This document shows positions 35,614 to 46,762 of a stretch of 64,000 nucleotides of DNA, one piece after another. The notes below the pieces were generated by a model that saw only the letters and a program-made list of their open reading frames with translations, was not told the origin of the DNA and did no database searches. Source of the stretch: Straminergon stramineum (taxonomy: Eukaryota > Streptophyta > Bryopsida > Hypnales > Calliergonaceae); contig OY987268.1 in assembly GCA_963920665.1 (NCBI GenBank), positions 1,366,501 to 1,430,500 of the forward strand, in the 5' to 3' direction. Position 1 is the stretch's first letter. The number at the start of each line of letters is the position of its first letter. Position numbers and translations under genes: made by a program.

Positions 35614-35815
35614 TACATTGAATAGGGGTATTAAGGGGACCAAAAAATTAAAGGGATTGATTGTGGAAATCTATAGATGTTTGAAACATGATGTACATCC
35701 CTTGGACATTTCAATAACCATTGGTGTACAATAAAGATAGATATTTATATAGTGTGAAATGTCAATTAATTAGCATGGGGCCCCTTAATATCCCTATTTA
35801 GTGTAGAAGACTATG
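35614..35815 (+). mobile_element. MITE family A, copy 1 (202 bp)
   Basis: The ends TACATTGAATAGGGGTATTA and, inverted, TACACTAAATAGGGATATTA form a terminal inverted repeat of about 30 bp, with TA at both outer edges. The interior (GAAACATGATGTACATCC, GTGTACAATAAAGATAGATA) matches 40770-40960 and the inverse of 62150-62342. Confidence 0.85.
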
Positions 35816-37683
35816 AGTTCCCAGAGTTCCCGAACGAAGGAGAACGTCATGATAGCAACAATTTGACATGGCAATGGCATTGTCATGTCAAATAAATAAT
35901 ATTTAATTAATAATTCATTATATTTTTCAAAAAAATTAATAAAAATATATTATTTTTTATTTAATGTTTTTTTTTCTTTTTTTTTCTTTTTTTCTAGACC
36001 TTTCTTTAAGTACCAATCACATGACATGTACTTAGACTCGAATTTCTAGAAATATTGTACTTTAAATGTGAAACAATTTTAGAAGAAGATAGATTCTGTT
36101 GTCCATATGACCCTGACATTTTTATTAATATATATATTTTTTACCATTGGTGCAAGGTTTAAATTCCCACACTCCCTCCCATTTATTACTAAGATTCATA
36201 CTTAGGGGAGACAGGCTGGACTTCTAATCACATGGTTGATATGTATCAAGACATTTACCACCATACATGAATTTACATAGTCACTATACATATTAAGTGA
36301 TTTAAATCCCTGTATGTGAGGAATACTTTATTCAAGGGATTACCACTTGGGCTGAAATTTTCCTAATATAATTTAGATATTGGTAGTTGAACCAGAGATT
36401 ATTCCTAGACATAGTACCATTATTGTCTAAATATGGCACTATGAAATTATTAGAGGAAACAACCAGCATTCAAAAATTGGGGGCTTCAATAAATTACTAT
36501 TTATTTTTTTAGCCTTATGGCGTGTAAAAGCCCATCAATGAGGCATGGTGTAGCTCAGAGTTATTGACCATGTTTTATGCCGACCATTCAAGCAAATGAC
36601 CATCTTCTTGAGAGAGAAAGTGCTGAAATTACTTATCTTTCTCTTGAGAGCCTCTACTTGAATCCTTTAATCCTCCACAACTTAGCTAAAGAGAGTCCAC
36701 AGCACAGTTAGCTTGTACTTTCACTGTAGCCCTTGCAATTTTGCTTTAGCAAATTTTTCTTGGTAGCTTCTGTCTATTACACACTAGGCAATCTCATGGC
36801 TTCTTCTTCATCACAATCTAATGTTGTGCATGCTCAGGTCTTGGAAATGCTGGAGATTTTGATTGATTCTTGTTGTCTTATATTCTACATGTGAAAACGA
36901 TAACAAGTGCTAAGAACTGTAGACACCTGACATATGTATTCTAACTTACTTCGTGTTCGTTGGTTTGCATGGGTGCAGGTGAGGTTCTTAGCCTCATGAA
37001 GAATGTTTGGACACAAGATAGATACATCAATCTTTTTGGAAAATTTCATACTTCATACTGGAAAATTTCTCCAACTTGCTTATGTATCAAAAGCTCTAAT
37101 ATATGGTTTTGGATCTCGAGTATACTTGTTTGCTCTTCTTTGCTGTGACCAAAATTTATTTGGATGATTGTTCTATCTTGTGTTATGTATTACCTTGTAT
37201 ATATATTGGCATTTGCTTAAATTCAGAATGATATAGGAACCAAAAAGAGGTCCAGAAAAATGAAGTTTTTAGCTTTGAAATGATTGGATTGGTGCCCAGT
37301 TCTTGGGATGTTCCAAAAAAGCTCTTTTTTCATTCTAGACAATAGAATCTAGTTCCTAGTACAGGGAACGGGCTTGAAATAGTCTTTCTATGCCCTCAAA
37401 TCTCCCCTAGTGCAATATGAACAAATATACATAGGCTTGACTTTGGAAATAGCATTGTTAAAAAAGAACCTTAATATAATAATGTACTTCGTTGAATATA
37501 GGACAAAAAGATTAGCATTTACTAGCAAACACTTGCATTGGACACAAGAAAACTAGAATAATTTATCTAGAATAATGAGTTGTCCTTTGAGCTTGGAAAG
37601 AACTTTTTAGCAAAGTAGAGTACACCAAAAGGTGCTTGAAAATATGAATGGAATTGTTTAGTGCCTAGTTTTAAGTTTGATTG
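35816..37683. other. AT-rich spacer
   Basis: No gene was recognised. A T-run rich in TTTTTTTTTC lies near 35966-35995. The remainder is low-information AT-rich DNA. Confidence 0.3.
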
Positions 37684-38143
37684 AATGTCTATGATGGTTT
37701 GGGGTGCCTTCATAGGTTTTGAAAGGAGTCCTTTAGTCAACATGCCTCAAGGTGGAAGAAATGCAACTAATTTTTTTCAATAAGGACAGATAGAACAGTT
37801 TCTATTTTATGCACAATCAACTTGATGAACTCATGTTTATGGAAGATGGTGCTCCAATCCATTGCAATTAATTTCCAAAGAAGCAAAGGCAAGCTCATAG
37901 TATGAAGAAATTAGATTTCCCTCCTAATTCACTTGATCTAAATTCAATAGAGATCATTTGGAAGATAGTCAAAAATTTGTTGCCACACAACATACCAAAG
38001 AACAAACAAGAAATGATACAAACAATTCAAATGGTATGGAATCAAGTATTTCTATAGCAATTGCAAAGGCTCATTTCTAATATGCCCAATAGAATGCAAG
38101 TTAGAATTTTACAAAGGGTAGCACCACTAAATGGTAGATAGTG
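37684..38143 (+). pseudogene. Tc1/mariner-like transposase remnant (plus strand)
   Basis: Reading the plus strand from about 37684 gives a segment like SMMVWGAFIGFE. Further on, in one frame from 37801, come MEDGAPIH, FPPNSLDLNSIEIIWK (the third-acid motif of Tc1-type DDE/D transposases), and VWNQVFL-QLQRLISNMPNRM at the C-terminus. In-frame stops interrupt it after GAPIHCN and after NQVFL. The DNA-binding half and the first aspartate are not recognisable. It is dead. Confidence 0.75.
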
Positions 38144-38352
38144 AAAAGAAAACATGTAAATTGTTGTATGATTTTGAATTTTACAAGTATATATTTGTTA
38201 TGATGTTCTAATAAATACTCTTTACAAGAATTCTAACGCGATGTATGGTTTGGAAATTTGTCCATTTTTTAGTATGCTACAGCTTCTTAAAGTTCATCAT
38301 TATTAGAACCGACTATACACTGGGGGGCTAAAGAGGTTTGCCATGTCTTTTT

Positions 38353-39048
38353 GTTCCTAGTATACAAATGCCTCCATTTTCAAACACAATCTTTCACAAT
38401 TTTTAAGCAATTCTTGCATCATTGCATTTCTATGTAGTCTCAATTATGCATATCAAATTTCAACTTTAAAAAAACAAAATTTTATTCTTAGTAAATTTTT
38501 TATATTATATTTCAAAAAACTATATGATAATTGATTCAAAGCCATCAATGATGAATTTTCAAAATTTAATTGCATATTCATATTGGAATTGTCCATAAGT
38601 GCATCTTTCCTTTTAGAAAAAATTGCAAGAAAATTTCAAAATTCATGCAATCAAGAGAATTCAATGCCAAGGTGTCTAGTTCTAACATATATAAATCTAT
38701 TTTATATAATTTGGGCACAAGACATCTCGGTATTGAATTCTTTATTGCCTAAACTTTGAAATTTTCTTGCAATTTTTTCTAAAAGGAAAGATGCACTTAT
38801 GGACAATTCCAATATGAACATGCAATTGAATTTTGAAAATTCATCATTGATGGCTCTGAATCAATTATCATATAGTTTTTTGAAATATCATATAAAAAAT
38901 TAACCAAAAATAGAATTTTATTTTTTTGAAGTTTGAAATTTGGTATACATAATCAAGACTACATAGGAATGCAATGATGCAAGAATTGCATAAAAATTGT
39001 GAAAGATTACATTTGACAATGAGGGTAGTTGTATGGGAATAAAGGAAC
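38353..39048. repeat. ~700-bp foldback (two ~345-bp inverted arms, almost no loop)
   Basis: The two halves are inverse copies around a centre near 38700. Pairs include AAGTGCATCTTTCCTTTTAG with CTAAAAGGAAAGATGCACTT, and GAATTCAATGCC with GGTATTGAATTC close to the centre. GCATCATTGCATT pairs with AATGCAATGATGC in the outer parts, and GTTCC (38353) with GGAAC (39048). Identity is very high in the inner 130 bases and falls outward. No coding sequence. It could be a foldback transposon, a pair of inverted elements, or a source of double-stranded RNA. Just outside the left arm, 38316 reads TACACTGGGG, similar to MITE ends. Confidence 0.85.
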
Positions 39049-39524
39049 ACAATAAATCTTTTTTTAGTACCCTTTTCTTGAAGTCTTGCAACCCTACTAT
39101 GAAGTCCTTCAAATTTTTCCTTTTTAACTCTATTTTAATAATATCCTATAAAAACTATCCTATTAAATCTATTGTTTTATAGAACCTTTACCAACATATG
39201 AATTTCAATGTCAAAAAATAGGAACTCCATTTTTGGTGAATTATTTTATTTGTTTTTCACAGCTTTATGTAATAATTAATTGAAAAATATATATGATGAT
39301 TTTGTAAGATTTGATTGCACAAGTATTTTGGAAACATAATTGTTCACATTGGGATACAAGCTCATGTATAAAAAAAAATTTGAACAAATGTTGTTAAATA
39401 AGGTATCATTAGAAAGCTCTAGAATTGTAAAAGCCTACTATAACATGAATTATAGAGTATGTCTTGATAATTAGCAACTATTTTGCATCAAAGTGGTATA
39501 TTCACTACCATCAAATACTACCAC

Positions 39525-39780
39525 CTTTAACCCCTAAACACCGAGGTAGATGTTTTTCGTCCAATGAATGACAATGAATTCTCCTATATAAGACAAAATT
39601 GCAACTATTCATCCTCGGAATTAGGGGTAAAAAGGGAAGATCTTCAACAGTAGTTTGACTCCCAATGATTATTTTTGATTTTTTTAAACTACATGATGTC
39701 ACACGGTTCCAAAATGCCTGATTTCAATGGTCACCAACCCAGCATTCAAGGGTTAACTACTATCACAACTTCAATTTCAT
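39525..39780 (-). repeat. Dispersed repeat family D, copy 2
   Basis: Inverse counterpart of 24011-24262. On the plus strand it begins TTTAACCCCTAAACACCGAGG, one of the recurrent AACCCCTAA boundaries. Confidence 0.6.
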
Positions 39781-39804
39781 TAAGCATTACAAAAATTAAA
39801 ATTT

Positions 39805-39975
39805 GAATACTTTCTTGAGGTATATCCTCCCATTCTCATGCCAAATTCACTAATGTCCACATCTGGGCTTTGTTGTGGGGTCTAAATCTTTTTTGCACTC
39901 AATCTTTGACTTGCTTCCACAAGTTTTCTATAGGATTGATGTGAAAAGAATTTGATGGCCAATCAATGACTTTTA
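39805..39975 (-). pseudogene. Tc1/mariner-like transposase remnant (minus strand)
   Basis: On the minus strand the sequence reads VIDWPSNSFHINPIENLWKQ, then VKD-stop-VQKRFRPHNKAQMW. WPSNS..INPIENLW is the last catalytic motif of Tc1-type transposases. Only about 55 residues are recognisable, with at least two stops. It is distinct from, and in opposite orientation to, the remnant at 37684-38143. Confidence 0.75.
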
Positions 39976-40769
39976 TATTATATCATGATGCAAAGTTAAC
40001 TAACATTACTTAGAACTTCACAAAGTTTGCTTATAGAACTCCTAACATTACATCAGCAATATTCTAGACAAACATCAATCTTTTCTCACAGAACTTCTAA
40101 ACTATGTCTCCAAGCAACAATCACTAGAAGCATGCATGCAATAATGTTGATCTTCTCAACTCCAAAGCCAGTTGACATCCACTACTTGTGATCTCCTACA
40201 ATGAAATTTTCAAGTGTAACATTATACCTTAAAATTCAACTTAGTGTTTCCAAAATCAGCCACCTCTGACAAAGAGAGATATTTCTAAAAAGTGACATGA
40301 GTTACAACAAGGTATATGACTCACCTTGTCCAAAATCTCAATCAACTATCGAAATTTACCTACCAAGAGTATGTTCTGTAATCAAACTGCTTGGTTGAGA
40401 ACCAAACATGGGGTTGTAAGACTTATTGGAGGCTAGTGTACAGTGTTGGCCACAACACAAGTCTTCTGATCCTCTCACCATACTGGAGCAAATAGGACAA
40501 AGCCACAAATGAACAAGGATAGTGAAATTACCACTGCAGGGCTGACATGAGAATGAAATTTTCAAAAATGGTAACTATGCTCGAGTCCTCATTACTGATC
40601 TCCTGCCAGAGATGCACCAGTAATACCTTCACATTAAAATCATGACATACGTATCTGCAATTAGATACACCAGGAAAAAGAGCAACATTCATTGCAAAAG
40701 TAGTCAAAAAGAAAACATTCTTAAAATTTCCGAGAGTGTTCAAGCAGTGTACCATAAACTAAAGTTAAC

Positions 40770-40960
40770 TACACTGAATAGGGGTATTAAGGGGACCAAA
40801 AAATTAAAGGGACTGATTCTAGAAAACTGTATATGTTTGAAACATGATGTGCATCCCCGGACACTCCAATAACTACTGATGTACAATAAAGGTAGATTTT
40901 TATTTAGTGTGGAATGTCGATTAATTAGTATGGGTCCCCTTAATACCCCAATTCAGTGTA
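40770..40960 (+). mobile_element. MITE family A, copy 2 (191 bp), just downstream of the HTH gene
   Basis: The ends TACACTGAATAGGGGTATTA and CCCCAATTCAGTGTA (outer) are inverse repeats edged by TA. The copy sits about 220 bases beyond the stop codon of the minus-strand gene ending at 41183, so it may lie in that gene's 3' UTR. Confidence 0.85.
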
Positions 40961-41182
40961 GAAAGTACCCTGAACTCGAGTGAACATGTCGCACTGTTCA
41001 CATGTTCACTAAACGAGTGAACAAACATTCCACTCATACTGGAACGATCAGCTGTTTAAGGATCCTCTGATATCCCTATTATCAAGTTGTGTACAAATTC
41101 AAACAGCATTCTAACATGTTTTCACCGAGAAAGCTTTAACAAAACATACAGCATTCAAGACACAAATCTCACCTCAAGAAAA

Positions 41183-43060
41183 TCACACATCGCACTGAAC
41201 ATGATCCCCTTGCATCCTTCCACATCCATTCAGAACATTCCAAACAGTAGAGTCTAGAATGTTAGTTGCTGGGAACCTTCTTTCCAGCTCACGAACAAAC
41301 TCCCGCTCAATAGTTAAGGCTTGCGCGTTTATATCCGCAGGATCAAGTTCTTTTGTCTTTGGTTCTGCTTCAGCCAGGTCAGTTCGCTGCATACCGGATC
41401 AGCATCAGTCACAAGTGGCTTCTTCGGATACAACGTAAGAAGCAGATTTAGGGTTTAAGCATAATCTAACCCATTTTTAGAGCTCGTATTGCAAAATGGC
41501 CTGCACATCTGCCTTTAACTAAAAAAGTGACTTTGTTGCACTATGGTATCGTGCAAATTCTTGTAACAAGGTTCGGCCTTTACTACAACTGTTTAAATGG
41601 TATGTGGCTGTGAAATGCCTAGATGAAATGGTCAGTAACTAGACACTGCGAGCATGCATGAAAAGTGGTGGGCTTACCACGTAAACATAAGCACATCCTT
41701 TTCCACCATCCCCAAGCCGCTTGAGCTTCTTCTCGGACAATAACCTGCGAGTGCAAGGCCATCGGATAAGAATCTATTAAAAACCGTCCTTTAAGAGAAA
41801 AAAAAATCTAACACTAACACAGCACAATAATACCAAACATTGAGAAAACGCAGGTGGCTTACAATCTGATGGCTTTGCTGATATCAGGGTTGTTTCCCAA
41901 GGCACCACGAATAAGCTTCTCCGGTACAGATCTTTCTCCCATAAATTGCAAAATACTGTCAGCAAAGCGGTTAACTCGCGACAACTGCGACATTTTGTTT
42001 CCTGCCTTTCTCCGTCCATTTGATACATTTGCAACCACTAGTTGTCCAATTGGCTCCCTTCCCAAGGACAACAAGGGTGAAGGAAGATCTAATACCCCTT
42101 CTTCTGGTTCAGTCTTGACACCTGAAGGCAGTATCTTCAAAGGGGTGACATCCCTTGAGAGTGGCTTAATGTCAGCACAGTACGCTACACTTGCGGCATC
42201 TCCATTTTGTTTTGGCGGAGTAACCTCTTTAGTCGAAACCAATGGAATAACTTCTAACGAAGATTCCTGTCGATGCTTGAAATAGCTCAGTCTCAACTTC
42301 GGCTTCAATTTCTTCTTCAATTTATCTTTTAATCTTTCTTTGAGGGCTTGTATGCTGCATGGTAGAAAAGGACTTGTATGAATACGTGAATTTGTCCCTA
42401 AAACAAATAAATCTCTAATAACGATGACTTTGATTATTCAGAACGGATTCAGTACATGAGGCATCCAGGGAGTGTCGTACATGTATAGAGCGCCTGCTCT
42501 GGGTTCTCTAGACATATCCCTTCATTTATACATGATCCGAGGAAGAGTTATAGCAACGATACTGAGAGCGCTAGCGACCTATTCCAACAACTCCTACATG
42601 AAGGTAATATTCCACACGATAGGTTCTTAAGAGCGGCAACAGCAGCAACATCAAAACAGGAGTGTGAAAAGATAATGACCACATGCTCTAATGCAATATG
42701 AGGATTAAAAATTGAACACATTTACCTCAGTCTGTGAGTCACATGAGGGACAAGCGCCATAATTCCTACAAGGTTCTCACCAGCCGGTTTCGAGCTCTTT
42801 GACGTGTCTGCACAACCAGGAAACGTGTCAAGGGGTTTAGAAGAGCAGATTGTGTCCACGACATTTTCCTCTTCAGATGGTCCCTTCATGATGGCCTCTG
42901 CAACCTGACCTGCACAATGTCCGTTGACATGACCCGCATCCACTCCATCCGATCGTTCTGTCACCCCTAAAGATTCTCGTTCTGAGCGCTCCTCACACGC
43001 ATTAGCCGGTAAACAAATCCCTGTGTCCAGCCCCCTTTCTTCAGGTGCCATTGATTCCAA
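41183..43060 (-). CDS. 365-residue conserved plant protein with a helix-turn-helix-like domain, four coding exons
   Basis: Minus-strand exons 43060-42726, 42354-41863, 41744-41678 and 41386-41183 join in phase at GT/AG sites (1098 bases). The N-terminal ~110 residues are acidic and look disordered. The middle starts with a basic helix (KERLKDKLKKKLKPKLRL). Residues about 224-298 form a compact helical region: RRKAGNKMSQLSRVNRFADS, then MGERSVPEKLIRGALGNNPD, then ISKAIRLLLSEKKLKRLGDG, ending GGKGCAYVYV. This is the layout of plant proteins annotated as three-helix HTH, in which a glycine-rich turn precedes a final strand. The C-terminus (VWNVLNGCGRMQGDHVQ) is conserved-looking. A role in DNA binding is inferred from the fold-like pattern only. 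I do not recognise a specific named gene. Confidence 0.8.
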
Positions 43061-43148
43061 ATTCCGTTCACAAATTTATCCCAATAGAATCGCTATCGAG
43101 TACTCCAGATGAATTGAGATTTAGGAACAAAATTCGCCTGATATAAGG

Positions 43149-44597
43149 CTGAAATGCAACCAAACAAAGAAGGATGGATAAGTTCGTGACTCCACATGGT
43201 TTCTGTAATCATCAAGACATCTGCTCCATAAAATTCTAATTGCGCAAAGTCCATAATGATTGCAACATACAATTCCGCAGAATGCCCTAGATGAATCTAA
43301 GTAGTCACCGCAGCCGATATCCAATTCAACTCATCCCAAATTTCATAACCTAGAATAAATATAGCTTACAAGACTAAGCTTGAAAGTAGAAGATTCTCGC
43401 ATGGACAGCAATAGGGAACGTACCATGCGGAAATGCCCGTTCTTATGTTCTCTACCCTAGACATGCCATTAAGACATGGCTTCCTTCCGAACGCTTACAT
43501 CAGCTGAAGGAGCAGACGCGGTGCTCATGCAACTGGGACCGTCCTCGCATTTATTTCTGGTGTGTGACGGTCGAGTTAGGAATGAATAGTACGCTAGAAC
43601 TGCTACGGGTCACCATGAAATCCGACGATGGATGCAGCGAAAGAGGACTCCTCGCCTCGCCTCCACACGATGTCTGTCTGTCTATCTAACTCGGCCAGCA
43701 GATCAGACGACGGCGTGCGAGAACAGCGCTGCTCCTAACTGCACCGAAACACGTCCATCCTGCTGCAACTCCATGCCATGGCGAGAAGAACAATTAAGAG
43801 AGGGTCGAAATTCAGCCCCGATTGAATGCGTCCGTCCAGTCACCACTCCTGCTAGCGGAGGCCAGAAAACAAGAAACCCGGGGAAAGAAGGCTGAACTAT
43901 GATAATCGGCAGGCAGGCACGCAGAACCACGACTAAGGGAGAATGAAAAAGGCCGAGAAGAAAGAGGAGGCGCACGGTCAGAATGGCAATCGACTGACGA
44001 CTGAGCGGTAGAGGTCGACTCCCAAAGAAAAGAAAGCTGAGGACGAAGAAGAGAACGGATTGCGAGCGAGCAAGCAGCTCAGCTAGTAAGGGGTGGGGTG
44101 CAAGCGCCGGCCGAGCATGCATTGGCGGGGGCAGCAGAGAGCAGGGAGCAGCCGTTTTTCGTAGCAGAAGTATTTACGGGTTCCCTAAGTTCGACCCTCC
44201 CTTTTCAACTGAGAGCGCACCTCCGACACTTAAATGTGCACCCAAGCTAGCCACCACCGTCTCAACAAACTCTCACACCCACAGTACTAAAGAAAAAAAA
44301 ATGAATTTCATTTCAAGCCCTTGCAAAACCACACCCGTAAGCCCCTCCCATCCCGCCATTAAGAACCCTACAATTGCCCCTCCCTCTCGTCCCAAAACAA
44401 AATAACAGCATGGTAACCACGCTAGAATAATCGATCACTTCAACATCCAGCGAACCTAGCAAGAAATTCTATATCGCAAACCCCCTCACAGAACCCTAAA
44501 TCCCTAGATCCACGAGCACAGGAGTGACCAACAAGTGTAGGAAATGCACGAAAAAGTTCCAAACAAAAGTGTTGGACATTGCAAATGAGAAACTCAC
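43149..44597 (-). other. Probable leader intron of the HTH gene
   Basis: On the minus strand a donor TTTGCTG|GTGAGT lies at 44597, in moderately GC-rich DNA fitting a first exon (about 44840-44598). An acceptor with a good pyrimidine run, TTGCATTTCAG, ends at 43149, 88 bases before the ATG. The stretch between has no convincing gene. Open frames such as those near 43.7-44.1 kb look like chance frames. Confidence 0.45.
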
Positions 44598-44993
44598 CAG
44601 CAAAACACCGCGAGTTCGGAATTTTCGGATCCCCAAACACGATTCCAATCCAAGTGGCAACCGGCTACACTTGAAATAACGATCGGCTGTAATTGCGGAA
44701 GAAGAATCCAAGCGGAAAACAATGAGAAATGAAGAGGAGGGTGACTTTCGACGCAGCGAACGCGCAGAAGCACCCGAGCAAAAGGTATAGAAGGAGCCGC
44801 AAGCACCTAACCTAGCGGCAATTCCCTTCTGCCGCAACATACCCGGAACAGGAGATAACCAGACTTCGTGATACCCTGCGTGCCTGAGACCCGGATCTAT
44901 ACACCCAGTAACCGGACTTCAACCTTGCCACGCATGTGGGTCTCATCCACAAACATCCAAATCCTAAACCCCTAAAAACGTACGAGTAACGTC

Positions 44994-45246
44994 TACACTA
45001 AATAGTGAAATTAGGTTGCCTTAACAATTAGGTTGCCTTACCCTGAGAAAGTTAGTGTACAAGCCATCAGAGTCAACAAATATTTCTAAAAATATCTTCA
45101 TTTGTACACATCAAGGTTCATGAGTCCCAAATATAGCAATATGAAATTCAAAAGTAGTTCATTCTCATATAGTAACTGTAAATATTTATTTAGTGTCAAA
45201 TGTCGAGAAATTAGTGGGGGGCAACCTAATTTCACTATTCAGTGTA
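44994..45246 (-). mobile_element. MITE family B, copy 2 (253 bp)
   Basis: The ends TACACTAAATAGTGAAATTA and, inverted, TACACTGAATAGTGAAATTA form the terminal repeat, extending through AGGTTGCC. The interior (CATTTGTACACAT, GGTTCATGAGTCCCAA) is the inverse of copy 1 at 33604-33862. Confidence 0.8.
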
Positions 45247-45264
45247 GAGTTTTATCTAGAATTG

Positions 45265-46762
45265 ACGATTTGGAAAAAATTAAATATAAAGTGCTATTTG
45301 AAAGAATATTATGGAATTGATATACAAATCAAAGGTGTAGATTTTGACTTGTAAATTTCATCCGTCCCGTTACATTCACCGATGCTATCAATAATATATG
45401 TTTTTAAACTATGAAAGGAAAAATTCAAAATTTATTGAAAATTTGATTAAAAGCAAAGTATTATCATCTTTTGAGTGAAATTTGTTGGATTCAGTTTGAA
45501 ACAAGGTGACATTTTGAAAATTTTAAGTTCTCAAAAATTATGGCCTCACTTCTACAAATTGAGTTTTCAACTAAAGCCAATGCAATTTTGGCTTTGTCAA
45601 CTACTTGACATACTTACACATTTCTAATTTGAGAAAAATATGTACTCTAGTAACACCAAATCCAACCACTACATAGGACAACTTTGTAAAGTATCTCTAC
45701 ATATTATAATGACTTTCATCCAAATAGTAATGAAAAGAAACTTGAATCAATGTATTTGTTGTCCATTGAATCAACGTCAGAGCACTTAGGGGTTAATTTA
45801 GGTTGTTTGTTTGTATGGTAAGGTGAGATCTCCTGGACCAAGTGTCCAATGGTTGCTAAGTCACATTTTTGATATCATTAAGAAGCCCTCTACGAACAAG
45901 GGTGCATGGGCTTTGTTTCGTGGCATTTGGACCTATGGTGTGAAATATGTTGAATTTAAAAGATTTTATGAATTAGAAAATTACTTTTACTTTTATTTTG
46001 GTTGTAGCAACGGCATAGGACACACTAGTCTATATCTTTGATTAGGTTGTTTATTTTGTTTGTTTGTTATGGAGACATCCCTAAAATTGTGTATCCCTTG
46101 ATTGCATTCTTAGTATTGTCTGAGAGCTTTCTATGAAGAGGGGGTGTACATGCTTTGTTTCATGTTGTTTTATCTATAGTATGAAACTTTTTGAATTACC
46201 AAGTTTTCAGTTTCACAAATAGGAAAAAAAATTTAATTTTGGTTTCCAAAACCCCTAAGTGCACAGAGTCTTCCCCAAAGTTGAAAATTTGAGAATAATC
46301 ATTATAAAGTATTATTTGGAAGAATATTTTGGAATTGATAAGCAAATTAAAGTTATAGACTATAAATTTTAGATTCCATCGATAAAATTTAGTTAGATTG
46401 ACCAATAATATCACCAATATTTTTTTTATAAATTTTGAAGAAAAAAATTCTAAATTACATCTAAATTTGGTAACAAACAAAATATTATCATTTTTTAGTA
46501 AAAGTTTTTGGACTAGATTTGAAATGAGTTTCACTTGACATGGTGATTTTTGAAATTTTTGTCTTCTTTAAATCTATGACCTTATTTTTGTAAATCCAAT
46601 TCTAAACTAGAGTCAATGCAATTTTGGCTTGGTCAACTACTAGATAGGACAACAACTTTGTAAAGTATCTCTACAAATGAGGATGATTTTCATCCACATA
46701 GTAATGAGAATGAACTTGAGTTTTGATATGTTGGTTCATAAAGTGGATTGCAATGCTTAGGG
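45265..46762 (+). repeat. Tandem ~1-kb segmental duplication; second unit bounded by inverted CCCCTAAG ends
   Basis: Blocks at about 45290, 45590 and 45680 (TTGGAATTGATA-type, CAATTTTGGCTTTGTCAACTA, ACAACTTTGTAAAGTATCTC) recur at about 46303, 46620 and 46650 in the same order. Unit 2 (46250-46762) begins ACCCCTAAGTGC and ends TGCTTAGGGGTT, an inverted pair, so it looks like a ~510-bp inverted-repeat element. Unit 1 ends with the same GCACTTAGGGGTTAA, but its left end is missing beside the MITE at 44994-45246. Confidence 0.55.
45790..46245 (+). repeat. Dispersed repeat family R1, copies 2 and 3 in tandem
   Basis: Copy 2 (45790-46030) and copy 3 (46040-46245) both run from TAGGTTGTTT through TTTGTTTGTTATG/TTTGTATGG, GCCCTCTACG/GCTTTCTATG and GCATGGGCTTTGTTTC/ACATGCTTTGTTTCATG to GTGTGAAA/GTATGAAA. 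Confidence 0.55.

Noticed and set aside
43632..44840. Open frames of 87-139 residues upstream of the HTH gene
   Set aside because: Overlapping on both strands, no motif, and lying in the probable leader intron or first exon.
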